A DNA stretch of 64,000 nt from Amylostereum areolatum (taxonomy: Eukaryota > Basidiomycota > Agaricomycetes > Russulales > Stereaceae): NCBI GenBank assembly GCA_012932865.1, contig SAXG01000003.1, positions 1,736,001-1,800,000 of the forward strand, read 5' to 3'. The notes under the pieces are model-generated. The model worked only from the letters and a program-made list of their open reading frames with translations. It searched no databases and was not told where the DNA came from. The position numbers were made by a program, and so were the translations under genes. Shown here piece by piece: positions 11,835 to 23,447 of the stretch. Positions within the stretch are counted from its first letter, which is position 1. Every line of letters begins with the position of its first letter.

Positions 11835-13083
11835 ATGCATTCCGTCGTGCGTAGACTTGCGTCAGCGGGTCCTTCTCGCGCCGTGCGTCTCGCTTCGCCT
11901 CCGTGGACGCAAGCACCAAAGGCCAGGTCACGGCAAATCCACACCCGTCGCCCTCTGCCGTATGATGTCGAGGATGGGATGGGGAAATTCTTGACACCGG
12001 AAGGTCTCAAGATGATTGCGGTTGAATACCAGCAAGGTCTCCTCGACCGGTTGAATGAGCAAACCAAGGGTACGTCGCACCTGCGCTCGCGCTACACCCA
12101 CACCACACCCGTACTGACTTCGCACGCGTACCCAGGGAGCGAACTCAAGAACGTGCGGATCTCTCAGATTGTCATCTCGGCCGCTGGAGACGCAAGTCGG
12201 TCACTCGCGTTCAACTACGCCAGCGAGGCGCTCAACAACGACTACTTTCTCCAACGCCTAGTGAGTTCTTTTCCGCGCCCCTCCGCGTCGGCGGCCTTTT
12301 TTGACAAGCGGACAGAAACCTCCACCAGCGGGAAAAGCTGACCACGAGGACCAAATATCTCCCGCCCTCAGCCAGGCGCTGAAGACGCAGATGAGCGACG
12401 TCCAGCAGCTCAAGTCTTCGTTCTCGAGCGCCGCATTGGGCATGGCCTCCTCCGGCTGGGTCTGGTTCGTGTCCGACTCGTATGGCAACATCGGTATCAT
12501 CCCCACGTACGGCGCGGGCACGCTCCTCGTGGCCGGACGACGACAGCTTACCGCCCCTGGCGTCGACTACGGCGCCGTTTACACCGTCGAGCCGATCGCC
12601 GGCGCCGGCGGCGAACACCCCGAGAGCGCGTCCGCACTGAAGGCCAGCGACCTGCTGTCCTCCGCCAACCCGTCTGTGCCACTGTCCGGCACCACGCCCT
12701 CGTCGCCCGCCTCCGGCCTCTCGCACGCGCCGTCGCCGCTCAGCCCGTCCTCGCCCTCGCGGTCCCTGCACACCTCCGCGTCCGTGCGCGCCGACTTCGC
12801 GCGCCCCGCGCGCCCCAACTCGGTCTACAGCGGCACGCAACGGAGCGCCGGTCGGGACGAGATCAACGCGTCGGGCACGAACGCGCATGCGCTGGACAAG
12901 CTCGGGGACGTGCTCTTCCCGCTCTTCTGCGTGTCCGTCCACGAGCACGCGTGGATCGGGTCCGGCTACGGCGTCTGGGGCAAGGAGGAGTATCTGAAGC
13001 GGTTTTGGTCGTGTCTCGATTGGGAGGCGGTCAGCAAGGACTTCCAGCGGTTCGCGGTCAAGCGTGCGATCCCAGGAAGATAG
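11835..13083 (+). CDS. Mitochondrial small-subunit ribosomal protein with SOD fold (mS42/mS43, Rsm26/Mrp1 type)
   Basis: Structural protein of the mitoribosome small subunit, derived from Fe/Mn superoxide dismutase. ATG 11835 opens a basic targeting peptide (MHSVVRRLASAGPSRAVRLA...QIHTRRPLPY). The SOD N-domain-like helix follows (FLTPEGLKMIAVEYQQGLLD), then FNYASEALNNDYFLQRL, then the C-domain: SGWVWFVSDSYGNIGIIPTYG, GTLLVAGRRQLTAP and HEHAWIGSGYGVWGKEEYL. The full set of SOD metal ligands is not kept, as is usual for the ribosomal members. An unconserved Ser/Pro-rich insert of about 65 residues (about 12630-12830) splits the C-domain. Three exons with GT-AG introns. A catalytic SOD is unlikely. 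Confidence 0.88.
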
Positions 13084-16000
13084 GGCATTGAGCGGCGTGC
13101 TGCGGAAGGGACGGCAGGCGGAATGCCGGCCGGGGGAGGGGTACGGCCTTTTGCATTCATCTAGAGCTCGTATAATGACATTATTGGACGCACTTGCATC
13201 CCAACTCACATATATGGCGCGACCCTCGGGCATTGCGCAATACTGCGTGAACGGGGAGGTCAGGAAGAGTTTAGGTGAACTCCAATTCACGGGCGTACCG
13301 GCGCTGACAGCGTGGAAGTCGAGCGCCTGTGACTACCTTCACTTCTGTCGCCATTGTCGACAGGACTTTTCATAGAAAGAGGGTAGCCTTGCCTTTGTAC
13401 CGATGAGAAGAGACGATCCCGCTATTGTAGGCAAGAGACATGATGGTCGCCGCCGAAGTTCGATAAAGACCTGGGCTTCCAGCGCTCCAGCTTCCAGCCT
13501 GGCCTCCCCATTTTTGACATTATTGACGAACTCTTATATATCCTGCCTCGCTGCTTGATTTCAAAACCTTCGATGCCAATGTTCTATTCAAACCCTCAAT
13601 CGAACTTCTCATGAGAGCGGATATGAATTAGAGGCCGTCAAACTCCGCGATTACATTCCTTTCGACGGAGTACCCAATCGATGGCAACAAGTTCCACGAA
13701 TGTGGTGCCACGATGTGGGTGTTCTCATTCCGGGGCATAGGGGTACGCGTTCCCGTCTCGTCTCTCATGACAAGACTTCATCGGAGACTGTGTCGCGTCG
13801 GATTGGTATGATCGCCAATCGCCGTCCCCCTCGCTATAGGCTCGCGGCCAAAGTGTGCGTGCCAAGGCCAGCAAGAGCCCCTGCGTACGTTCATGGATCC
13901 ATCGCTCGCTCGTCTCTGACAGGACCACTGCCCCACCACCTGGTGATCCATGGAAGTCCTTCAGATCGAAGTGGCGCTCGATAACGACGCAGGGGGTACG
14001 CACAGAGGCCTGGGTCTTCGGCGTCGTTTCATATTCGGTCCAATTCTGACCACGCGCGGTAATATACCTCGATCATGGACGAGCTGTGGGACGACACGTT
14101 CGGTGGCGGTAACCAAGTTTAAATAAGTCATGTTACCGCGGGTTCGTCTTGGTGTACAAGTCCCACTGAAGATAAGAAGATCCCTCGAATCAACAACGGA
14201 GAGGGACACTGAGGACAGGTGCTATGTGCAGATGGGGTGGGCGACGACGGCGTCGCCGGTACAGTACTGCGAGATTCCGTTGACAGGTAAGTAATGGAAG
14301 ACCTAAAATTTGCAGACGTATGTACCGACGCGTTCCGTTCACGCACGCTTGGGCGCAAGCCTTCCCGAACTCCTTACGGCGTCACAACATACGGGACGGA
14401 AGGTCAGGCCGGTCAGGCCTCAGGCGTGGGCTCGCGCAATGAATGGATCTTGGACTCGGACCTACGCCGTGCGATCATTCGGTCATCGTGATGTTCAAAC
14501 ACCGACCCGCGGTTCCCGTTTTCTCGCCGAGGCTTCAAGGACGTTACAGTTGCCTGTGATCACATTATTCGTAAGGGAAAAGGGCCTCGTGTTGACCGAC
14601 TAACCTATAGGAAACCCTCTGGAGTCGGGGTCCGAAAATGATGAGCTACGGCGACGTGCCAGGCCCAGTCAAACGGCTGTTCGTCGACCCCCTCGTGCGA
14701 TACAATGCCCTCGGAGTCGAGATCTTTTCCCTGAAAGTCGCACGACGATCGGATTTAGATCTAAATACGACACAAGCTTGAGTGGCTCACGACAAGTGCG
14801 CCCATTGGTGCTACATGGTCGCGAGGCGGTGGACCCACGCAACGCGTCGTTCTATGTTCGGCGAGCCTGCAGCATGAATATAAATTCAAGGGCGAGGGTT
14901 GCGAATTTCAGACCCCGCACCACCCCCAGACGTAGATGGTCCAGACGCAGGCGTGGGGGGACATCACCCTGGGATGAGATCGAGTCAGTATTGGATCGAC
15001 TTGGACGGTCCGGCCGTACACGACGTCAAATGGTAGGCTTGCCTGCGGTTCCAAAATTCTGTATCTTGTTCACGGAGAGATAACGCAGTGTGGTTGATGA
15101 ACGGTCGTGCGCTGGAGGCGATCTTTGAAACAGGAGCCTCGGGATGTCAAGGGGTCGACGAGGTCGGGACACCGATCGTGTCGCGCCGCGAAGGATGCTG
15201 TGCAGTATTAGAGAGACGGGCGTCGTGGGTTAGACGGCTTATCTTGAACGTGGAATGACATGCTTGTCGGGCGTGAGCGATCTCGTCCGTACGTTCGCGC
15301 AGAGGAGGGTCCATGCCCGGGCGGAAAGAAGAGTGTTCTGACGAGGGCCCAGCCTTTGGAGACTGTGTGGAAAGGGTGTGCCAACGATGTGAGAGACGAG
15401 TGACATTGCGAATGGACGGAGGCCTGCTTGTTGATGATCGCACTAAGGATCATAAGCCTGCGGACAAGCTTGGAGTGGCTAGCGAGCTCTAGCGAGCATA
15501 TGTCTAATTGGAGAACACTAAAAAGCGAGACATAGCGTCGAGGACGGCCGAATGGTTTGCTAGAAAAGGCGCGATGGTCCAAATGGGGCGGGGAGAACGC
15601 AGTGTTCTCTAGACCATTTCCAGGGTGATGGTGTCGACAAGAGCAGGTCCCGACGAGGCCCTCCAGGCGCGGGAACGAGCAGGCGGGTCCGGAGAAAGTT
15701 GGCCCAGGTATACCGCGCGCTAGGATCCGGTAGGAGCCGCTAGAAAATGAAGATGCCGTCGAGGAACGCGAAGGTGTGCGGTCCACGAACTGTCCTGGGG
15801 CGCAAATGAGAAGGAAACGAGCGTCCGCACCTTGAACGGCGTGTGTTGCCAGAAGATTTCGGCGGAATGCTCGACGGATCCAAGGACAGGCGAAGACCGG
15901 AAGCGGTTGCAGGCAGGTCTATGCGGGGCCCGTCGACGGTTGTGGGTGTCGCGGTTGAAGAAAGGGCGGAAGGCGGAGGCGGACTTGCACCAGTTTCCGA

Positions 16001-16537
16001 ATCCAGTGGGAAGATCACCTGTAGGCGCCGACGAGCGCCTTGCCGTAAGACCTTGAGGTGAAAACGTTGTCTCTGCCTTTCTGCCACTCATCGCCAGTTT
16101 TCAGCATCTTAGAACCCTCTCAAACCGATCGCCTGTGCAATTGATCCGCTTTGGTTGCCCGACAGACGTCGTTGGCGTGGCAAGCGGTCGGGATTATACT
16201 CGGGGTCTACGCGCCGGAGTCAGGTCGTGGGCTCGTGTTCGCCCTCGCTCTGAAAATCACCATTGGTATCAAGCACGCGTCTCGACAGTCACCCGTTTAA
16301 CTTTTGCCGACATGCTTCAGGCGTACAACGTGGCTGTCACCTAAGGCCTAATCCCTGGGCCATTCCCAAGGACCGGTCCCCAGTCCATGCGATCACGTTA
16401 CGATTTATTCGTGAATTTACCTCGTGGCCGTGGTCTACACCTTCATCCGCCGATTCCCTCCCATTCTCGTTCGATCGCTCAGTTGGGACTGGACTTGTCT
16501 ACGAACGACCCTCTACCTCGTTGTCTCTGATTGTGCA
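13084..16537. other. Long region without a supportable gene
   Basis: About 3.4 kb with only scattered, short protein-like stretches. Examples on the plus strand are a 57-codon segment from 14611 (ETLWSRGPKMMSYGDVPGP...) and a segment at 15090-15260 (WLMNGRALEAIFETGASG...). On the minus strand there are open frames at 15208-15786 and 15740-16091. None joins to another with convincing splice sites, and I recognise no domain. It may be a decayed gene, transposon remains or regulatory DNA. No terminal repeats or target-site duplication were found. Confidence 0.5.
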
Positions 16538-16545
16538 TATATAAA
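16538..16545 (+). promoter_or_regulatory. TATA box of the 16.76-kb gene
   Basis: TATATAAA lies 218 bp upstream of the ATG at 16764. A long pyrimidine-rich stretch (about 16600-16680) follows, typical of fungal transcription start regions. Confidence 0.6.
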
Positions 16546-16763
16546 CATGGTGCCCTCGCGCTGTATCATATCACCACTTCCCCGTCGCTCAGGCTCGACG
16601 TTCCTTGACATTCGCCTTTTCTTCTCCTTCTTCCTCCTTCTCCACCCTTCTGACCCTTGTATCTTTATCTTCGTCGCACTTGACTTCTTTGTGCGTATTT
16701 TCTCCCCTGGGGTTTTCCAGCTCCATATAGGCCGCGGCTGACCTCCGGTTTTCCAGGACCAGG

Positions 16764-17480
16764 ATGGACCAAATGTACTCCTTCGACGCTATTCTCTTCC
16801 CCGCCGACGGCCGCCCGCCACACGTCGTGAAACTCATGACGAGCCCCGCCTCCTACACGAACCCTCACTCCTATCACGCCAGCGTGGCCGGCGACGCCCG
16901 TATCCCTCATCCAGAAATACACATGGAATATATTGCGGAGAACGTTGGAGCTCGGGCTTGGAACTACCAGGTACGTGCGGTAGGTGTGGCCCGCATCTCC
17001 TCGTGCTAATAGCCTCCGTTCCTATTTTTCTAGCTCGTGGAGGCGCTCGACGGCATGAACAAGAAGTTTACCAACCCGTACATCATCTTCTTCCCCGTCA
17101 TCTCCCGCGACGGCATGCCGTTTCCTCTCAACAAAACCCTACGCGAGATTCAGGGTAAACTCTACAGACCCGAGTTCGCGTGGATGGGAAATATCGTCAT
17201 CGCGAAGTACCGCGACGCTCGTTTCACACAGATGATGAATGCGTCCATGGCGGACTTCCCCATTCTCAAGAATTACCTTTCCACCCACGGCTCTCCCGTC
17301 AGGGTAAGCGAGCCTCCCTCTGAACCGTCAGCCCCCGCCGCGTCATCTGCTGAGCCCACATCCAGCACCACTAGAGCAGAGCAGAGCGCGACGTCTGACG
17401 CAGAGTCATCATCTTCCAAGACCTCGGAGTCGTCTACTGAGACTTCCTGGTCTACGGCCACTTCTTCATACATGGACTGA
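16764..17480 (+). CDS. Orphan basidiomycete protein with Ser/Thr-rich tail
   Basis: Family not recognised. Two exons. The first starts MDQMYSFDAILFPADGRPPH and ends at WNYQ|GTACGT. After a 63-base intron the second continues LVEALDGMNKKFTNPYIIFF, PVISRDGMPFPLNKTLREIQ, FAWMGNIVIAKYRDARFTQM, then NYLSTHGSPV. The first 165 residues look globular, with a mixed hydrophobic pattern and no signal peptide or membrane helix. The last 55 are a low-complexity Ser/Thr/Glu tail ending SSYMD. The intron fits and composition is protein-like throughout, so the gene looks real. A TATA box lies 218 bp upstream. The compact size and regular core suggest a small nuclear or cytosolic protein, but there is no evidence for a specific role. 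Confidence 0.75.
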
Positions 17481-17690
17481 CATTCTTCCGGTTGATTACA
17501 CAGCGGGGCTGTTTACTAGCATTTTGGCGCACGGACTTTCCTTTCTACTGCTATCTCGTCTACTCTACACGCAACTTACTGTATTCTTATTCACGCACTG
17601 TATGTTTTCTTGGACTTATGCCAAAAGTAACCTTAATGATAGCAGTAGTATACTTATATGCGCCCGCACCATACTAATACATATGTCGTG

Positions 17691-18861
17691 TTATAACTCC
17701 TCGTGCACGCGCTCCTTGGGCTCGGAATCTGGTGAAGGTCGCGCAGGGCCTTTCTCCTGTTTCTCCTTCTCCTTCTTGGGACCACCTTCCTTCTTAGGTT
17801 TACAAGGTTCCGGAACAGGGCTCGATGGATCTATGGGTTTATGAGAAACGCGTCCTACGCGCCTGTACTTGTTGTGATCCTTGAAGAATGTTTTCCAGTG
17901 CTCGACGCTCTGCCCACGGATCGTCTTGATTAAATGTGGGGAGCGAGCGGGGGAGATAGGCGACGCACCTTCATCTCCTTTTCGGTCAGTCCCCGCAAAT
18001 CGTGCGTTCGATGATCTTTGAAACAGCCTGTTCCGAAAGCACGCGCCGCGTCCACACCAGCCCTTTCGACAAGCCTCAGTTCCCCGTCGGCGGAAAGCGA
18101 GAGGGCCACCTACATGAGGCTGTAAGAACCACCGGGACCGTACACGCGACGGTTATCCGACACGTCGTAGACATCGCCGTCGATCTGCGGGCCAATACGA
18201 GTGATCAGACGAACTCTAACTGATAAACCCGAGGAGTCGGGTGGCATACCGCAAGTAGGATAGGCTTTGAGGGGTCAGAACCATCGAACTTCGCGAGACC
18301 GTTCTCCGAGAAGAGACGCCCTTGGTCCTGCACACGGCGGAGATTATAGAAGAGTCATTATGAACGGCTATTCGCGAGCGCAGCGAGGAGAGGTGGAGTG
18401 CGCACCGGCCAGTACGTCTTCAAGTGGGCCCATTTGCCTTCGTATCCCCATAGAAAGTCCCCGGTGATGAACTTGCCAGACAGCGTGATAAACAGCAGGA
18501 CATAGACGATGAACTTGAGCAGGCCAAAGACGCCAACCTCCGGCTCGGCGGTGGGATCGGGCTCTTGGGGTCCTACCTTCTCACCACGAGCCAGTTTCTC
18601 TTCACGTTCCTTATTGCGCACAACCCATGCGTCGTGCAATTTCTGCTGTTTGTCGCGATACTCCTTGTAGCTGTGCAAGGATAACAACGGACAATGAGCG
18701 AGGCTGAGGGTGCAAACGGTTAGGATAACGGACGCGAGGAAAGGCTTGTTAGCCCGCTTGGTGGAAACCATGCGATTCGGGATGCTCGGGTCCGGTACTT
18801 TCGGGTTTTCGTCGACGAAGTTGGGGTCATGTTCGCCCTCGAGATTGCCCATCCAAGACAT
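17691..18861 (-). CDS. DAP1: Membrane-associated progesterone receptor family heme protein (Dap1-like)
   Basis: ER heme-binding protein of the MAPR branch of cytochrome b5. Yeast Dap1 supports Erg11/CYP51 and other P450s in sterol synthesis. ATG 18861 (MSWMGNLEGEHDPNFVDENP). An N-terminal part with coil-like KEYRDKQQKLHDAW is followed by one membrane helix (GLLKFIVYVLLFITLSGKFI). The b5-like domain follows, in pieces: RLFSENGLAKFDGSDPSKPI, IDGDVYDVSDNRRVYGPGGS, AARAFGTGCFKDHRTHDLRG with LTEKEMK, and VEHWKTFFKDHNKYRRVG. YDVS, GPGGSY (the heme-ligand Tyr region) and the AFGTGCF-HDLRGL signature are diagnostic. A Lys/Pro/Glu-rich tail ends at 17691. At least five introns. The N-terminal segment before the membrane helix is longer than in yeast Dap1. 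Confidence 0.9.
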
Positions 18862-19650
18862 GGTGAATGCAGAAGACTAGAAAGCCGAGCAGAGGTGACG
18901 ATAGGACGTGGAAGACTCGTGTAAGTCGAGTGCGAACACGTCGGTGGCCATGTGAAGCTCGTCCAGGCACCGAGGCCCTGCGTGCCTCTTTTATCTCTCA
19001 CCTTCACCGTGACCTCGCTGAGGCTCGCTCCGATGGCCTCCTCAACGTTTCTAAATTCTCACTCTGACCTTCAGACGATCCTCTGAGTTCTATTGATTTT
19101 TTGTGGATCAACTTTACGCTCTACGGCATATTTACCCCTCGTCACGGCAAGCAGGCGAACGCCTGCTGATTCAAACGTTGAGTAAGTTCGTGGTCTTCAT
19201 CACTTCGCAATGCATTCTTGCTTAGCCTATGACATTATAGCGATGGGAAAATCTTGAGTCGATTATGGTACTTTTCATACGTTCTATCGCCCACGATCAA
19301 GATTGCGCCCTCACCGGCCTACTTACATTCTAAGACCACGTCTACGGTCTACGCATCGGTCGGTTTGCTAGCCCATTCGAATGAAGAAGCTCATTTCTGT
19401 TACGCTCTTTTGCATGCGTCGTAAGGCCACAAACTTCCTCAACTTCTGCTCCTCCGACCCCTCCTCGACACAACTGGTTCTGCTCGGCATCTCACCATCA
19501 CCCTGCATCACTGATCGGCGCTCTTTCCACTGCCTTCCCATTGATTCAGGCTGCTTCAAAGCGCACTCTTACGCCATGTAATGGACAACTGTCTTACAAA
19601 TAAGTACGCGCATGACGGGACGCGCTAATCTCGGATGATTATCTCAATGG
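18862..19650. other. Intergenic between divergent MAPR and GMC genes
   Basis: About 790 bp with two promoters facing apart. Nothing beyond the TATA box at 19651 was recognised. A short open frame at 19381-19581 looks incidental. Confidence 0.55.
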
Positions 19651-19658
19651 TATATATA
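19651..19658 (+). promoter_or_regulatory. TATA box of the GMC oxidoreductase gene
   Basis: TATATATA lies 86 bp before the ATG at 19744 and is followed by a C/T-rich stretch. Strong TATA boxes are common on regulated genes; the inducer is unknown. Confidence 0.65.
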
Positions 19659-19743
19659 CCGCCAGGCGCCATCGAACTTGCCTCCTCCCCACCTCTTGTC
19701 TGCATACTGCCACCCAGGATACAACAGGACAGCGTTCAGGACC

Positions 19744-22700
19744 ATGTTGGTAACAATCGATAACGTATCTGGGAGGGACTTTGACTATGTTGTGGTTGGT
19801 GCGTCGTCTGGTCATTCTTCCTCGTACTGTGGCTGATCAAATCGCGTAGGCGGTGGGGTTAGTCTGAAGTTCATCGCCATTTTCGAGCAGATTTCTCATC
19901 TTGCCTCAGACTGCCGGTTTGGTTGTTGCGTCGCGCCTCGCCGAAGACCCCGCGGTATCTGTTTTAGTGTTGGAAGCAGGACCTGCCAATCTGGACGAGC
20001 CTTCAATCAGTGAGTTCACGTCAGCCATCGTATCACCGGGTTCTCACACCTGCGTCATGATTTTCATAGCGATGTCTGGGACATTTGGGAAGAACTTCTT
20101 CCATCCGGAGAACGACTGGGGCTTCATGACGGTAGTATCCTCCTTCTTGCGTCGCGGGTTTGGTTGTTCCTGAGCGTTCTGTGGCGTCAGGTTCCTCAAA
20201 AGCACAGTGACGGTAACGAGTACTATTGGCCTCGGTGAGATAATGAATATCTACAGCATGGTCTCCTGACTTACGAACGGTATCCAGAGGCAAGGGTTTG
20301 GGAGGAAGTTCCGGCATGAACTTCTATGTATTCACCCAACCTCCCGCCCATGACATTGACGGTACGCATATATGCTCTCGAACACGTTGCTTGCATCGCC
20401 GACGAGGAATATCAATGTAGCCATCGAGAAACTGGGTAACCCGGGATGGAATTGGAAAAATTACATCCATTACTGCAAGAAGAGCGAAACGTAACTACTC
20501 CATTCCCTTGCTTCTTCCCCAGCATTCAACTCCGTTGTTTAGATTTTTCCCTCCTGAAGCCGAAGTGGCAAGGTCAGAACGTCTCAATTATAATCCTGAA
20601 AACCATGGAACCAATGGTCAGTTGCACGCCCAATTTCATCCGTTCACCATAAATTCAGCCACGATAGGACCCATATCTGTTTGTTATCCTCCCATGCGGT
20701 CCGGCTGGGATAACACCTTCCAAGACGTAAGATACCTTGTCACGTTTCTCTCTACTCATACGACTGAGCCTTGTTCTGGATAGACACTGGGAGGCTTGGG
20801 ACTCAAGCCGCTGAGGGATGCGGTCAGTGATTCACGCAGATTTCAATTGATTGTATGCTTATGCACTACCTGTTCCAGACTGGTGGAGACGTAAGTCGGC
20901 CTCGGATACCAGTCGAAGGCCACATATTAACGCCATCGCGACGGATAGGGCAATGGAGCATGGATGGCAACCTGTTCAGTAGACCCACGTACTAACCGGC
21001 GCTCGTATGCCGTGGTGAGCACTCACAAGTTTCTATCATGTATCTGCAGACTTACAGAGTTTATTTTTCGCGCAGTCCTACCTTGATGAGACGCGCAAGA
21101 ACTTGTCCATTCTCGTATCCTCACCTGTTGCAAAGGTCCTCAGTGAGAAGGATAACAACGCAAACGACGAGTTGGTAGCCACCGGTGTGGAATTCTTCAA
21201 TGATGGCAAGAAGTACCAGGTCAACGCAAGGAAGGAAGTTATTCTTAGTGCAGGGTGCGTACCAAGTTCATTTATGTTTGGTGACTTCTTGTTGAACTCT
21301 TGACTAGTGCCGTAAAAACACCACAAGTGAGTTATCGTATAAACTGACACGAGCTATCTGCTAAACAACGACCGCAGCTCCTCGAGCTCTCTGGTATCGG
21401 AAACCCCGAATTGCTCAACAAGCTTGGAGTGGAGACCAAGGTCTCTCTCCCTAGCATTGGCGAGAACGTCCAGGAACATCTATTCTGTGCCCTCAGCTTC
21501 GGTGGGTCGCTTCTTTGTTCCCTCAGATAACGATAGTTATCGATGGAGCAGAGCTGAAAAATCCCGAGAATTTCAACACCCTGGATCCTATCGCCGACCC
21601 AGAAGTGTTGAAAGAGCAGCTCGCCCTGTAGTAAGTTGCTTTTTCTGTCAATCTATGCAAAGCATCCCGACTTAGGTTTCGACGATGTAGCGGAGAGCGT
21701 AAGGGACTGTTCCTCCTTAGTTTCCTCGGTGCAGGGACCGCATCGCTCCCTTCCATCTCGCCCAATGGGAAACACCTCGTCCGGGACCACTTGGCGAGGA
21801 TCGACGCTTCAGCGAACACGCGCTCTCCTGGTCTTCATGCGCAATATGAGTTGCAAAGGGAGAAGCTCGAAAAGGACATCGCCAGCCTTGAAGTGGTTAG
21901 CATGCCGGTGTTTTTGAGCCGACCCAGTGCGCGTCCTGTCTATCTTCTATCGGGACATTATCTGATATAGCGGCGATGTGCGCATAGATCCACCGGAGCC
22001 GGGGAAAAAGTATATGACATTTGTGGTGGTCCTCAACCATCCATGGTCCCGGGGCACGATCGTGCGTCTGAAGTCAATGTCAGTGTCACCTCGGGGTTTC
22101 TCATCGATTTGATGCAGCATGCGGACTCGACGGATCCGCTCGCCGCGCCACAGATGGACCCGCATTGCTTCGAGGAAGAATTCGGTTAGTAGCATTTTTG
22201 TGGAAAACCTAGGTCCTGTGTTCAAACTTTACCCTGCATAGATTTACAAAGTATGGTTGAGTTGGTCAAGTTCACAAGGAAGATTGGAAAGACAGCGCCG
22301 CTTGGTGATCTCATAGGCAGGTGCTATATTCATACGCGGCTCTGTTAGTGTATTGACTTCGGCACGTTCTACGTCCAGCGCGCGAACACAACCCTGGGCC
22401 CGAAGTGGAGACCGACGAGCAGTTGACCTCGTGGGTGAAGAAGACAGCCAGCTCGATAGCGCGTATGTCTAATCTTACTTCAACCCGTTGCCATCGTTTC
22501 TGACTTCGCAAAGACACGGCGGGCACTTGTTCCATGCTTCCGCGCGAGAAAGGTGGCGTTGTGGATCCACGATTGAAAGTACGTCGACGAACGTAATGAT
22601 CTCCGGCGCCCACCTAATGGTATTTACTACAGGTTTACGGCACGGCAAACCTTCGCGTGGTGGACCTTTCTGTTCTTCCCCTTCACATCAGTGCACCTAC

Positions 22701-22878
22701 CCAAAGTACGTGTTTGTGCCGTGTTGGTGCATTTAAACTGACTGGCCACGCATAGCTTATGCCTATGGTTTGGCCGAGCAAGGTATGTCATTTTTGTACG
22801 ACGTACCGCTAAAAGAAAGCCGACAAATTTTCCAAACATCTCTTGCTAGCTGCCGATGTGATCAAGGGGCTCATATAG
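19744..22878 (+). CDS. GMC family FAD oxidoreductase (aryl-alcohol/glucose/choline oxidase type)
   Basis: FAD-dependent alcohol or sugar oxidoreductase of the glucose-methanol-choline family, often secreted in wood-decay basidiomycetes. ATG 19744 (MLVTIDNVSGRDFDYVVVGG) has no obvious signal peptide. About 18-20 short GT-AG introns; exons read in order: FAD-binding GGGTAGLVVASRL; VLVLEAGPAN; GKGLGGSSGMNFYVFTQPP; ENDWGF; WDNTFQDTLGGLG; VDPRTNRRSYAV; ATGVEFFNDGKKYQV; KEVILSAGAVKTPQLLELSG; IGENVQEHLFCALSF; HADSTDPLAAPQMDPHCF; HTAGTCSMLPR; AYGLAEQAADVIKGLI, with TAG at 22876-22878. One exon is 12 bases (20879-20890). The HTAGTCSM His fits the first catalytic His. The second position, usually a His or Asn in (H/N)TQ-like context, reads SAPTQ. 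All exons splice in frame, so it looks intact. The substrate cannot be told. Confidence 0.85.
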
Positions 22879-23447
22879 TCGATATCCGCTGGGGTCCAGA
22901 CGTGCGGTGGTACATAAACGGGTTGTGGTCTCTCTCAGCACGGCGTATGTTAGAAAGGGACAGGTTCAGGTTTCCAAGAATAGCAAGACGATGCGTTGTA
23001 AGTAGTGGTAGAGCCGTGCGTAGTAAGATAGTTATTCAATGCTCAAAATGTCGGACATGGAGCTGGCCGCGACAAGGTGAACTGCACGAAATTTACTTTA
23101 GACTTTGGCGGAACCTTCGTATGCCTACAAAAGCTTCAGTGCTTGTCCGTTGGTTACACTCAGATTGACAAATTTTTGCCAACCAATGCGAACGCGCTCA
23201 GAGACGTTCAGACGTGGCTCAATGCTAGGTATCAGACTGTCCGCGAGTTTCGAGCAAGGGTGTCAATAAAGAAAGTTGCCATATGTTATACAGACTGCTT
23301 TACAGAGTGAATCGTTGGTACATCGGATACTATACAAGTGCTACAGGTAAACGTTGGGCCCGTCAAATCGTTTGTACGCTGCAGAAAATTTGAGGGATAC
23401 TCAGAATGAGAGCAAAAACTGTTCCTCACTCAGTGGCCTGGATGCTC
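22879..23447. other. Convergent 3' intergenic region
   Basis: About 570 bp between the stop of the GMC gene (+) and the stop of the small repeat protein gene (-). It should hold both 3' UTRs. No further gene was seen. Confidence 0.6.

Noticed and set aside
11835..13083. Functional Fe/Mn superoxide dismutase
   Set aside because: The complete set of metal ligands is not in place and the layout matches mitoribosomal SOD-fold proteins.
16547..16741. Upstream open frame with a hydrophobic stretch, ending 22 bp before the orphan gene
   Set aside because: Its ATG is 2 bp past the TATA box, so it is probably upstream of the transcription start.
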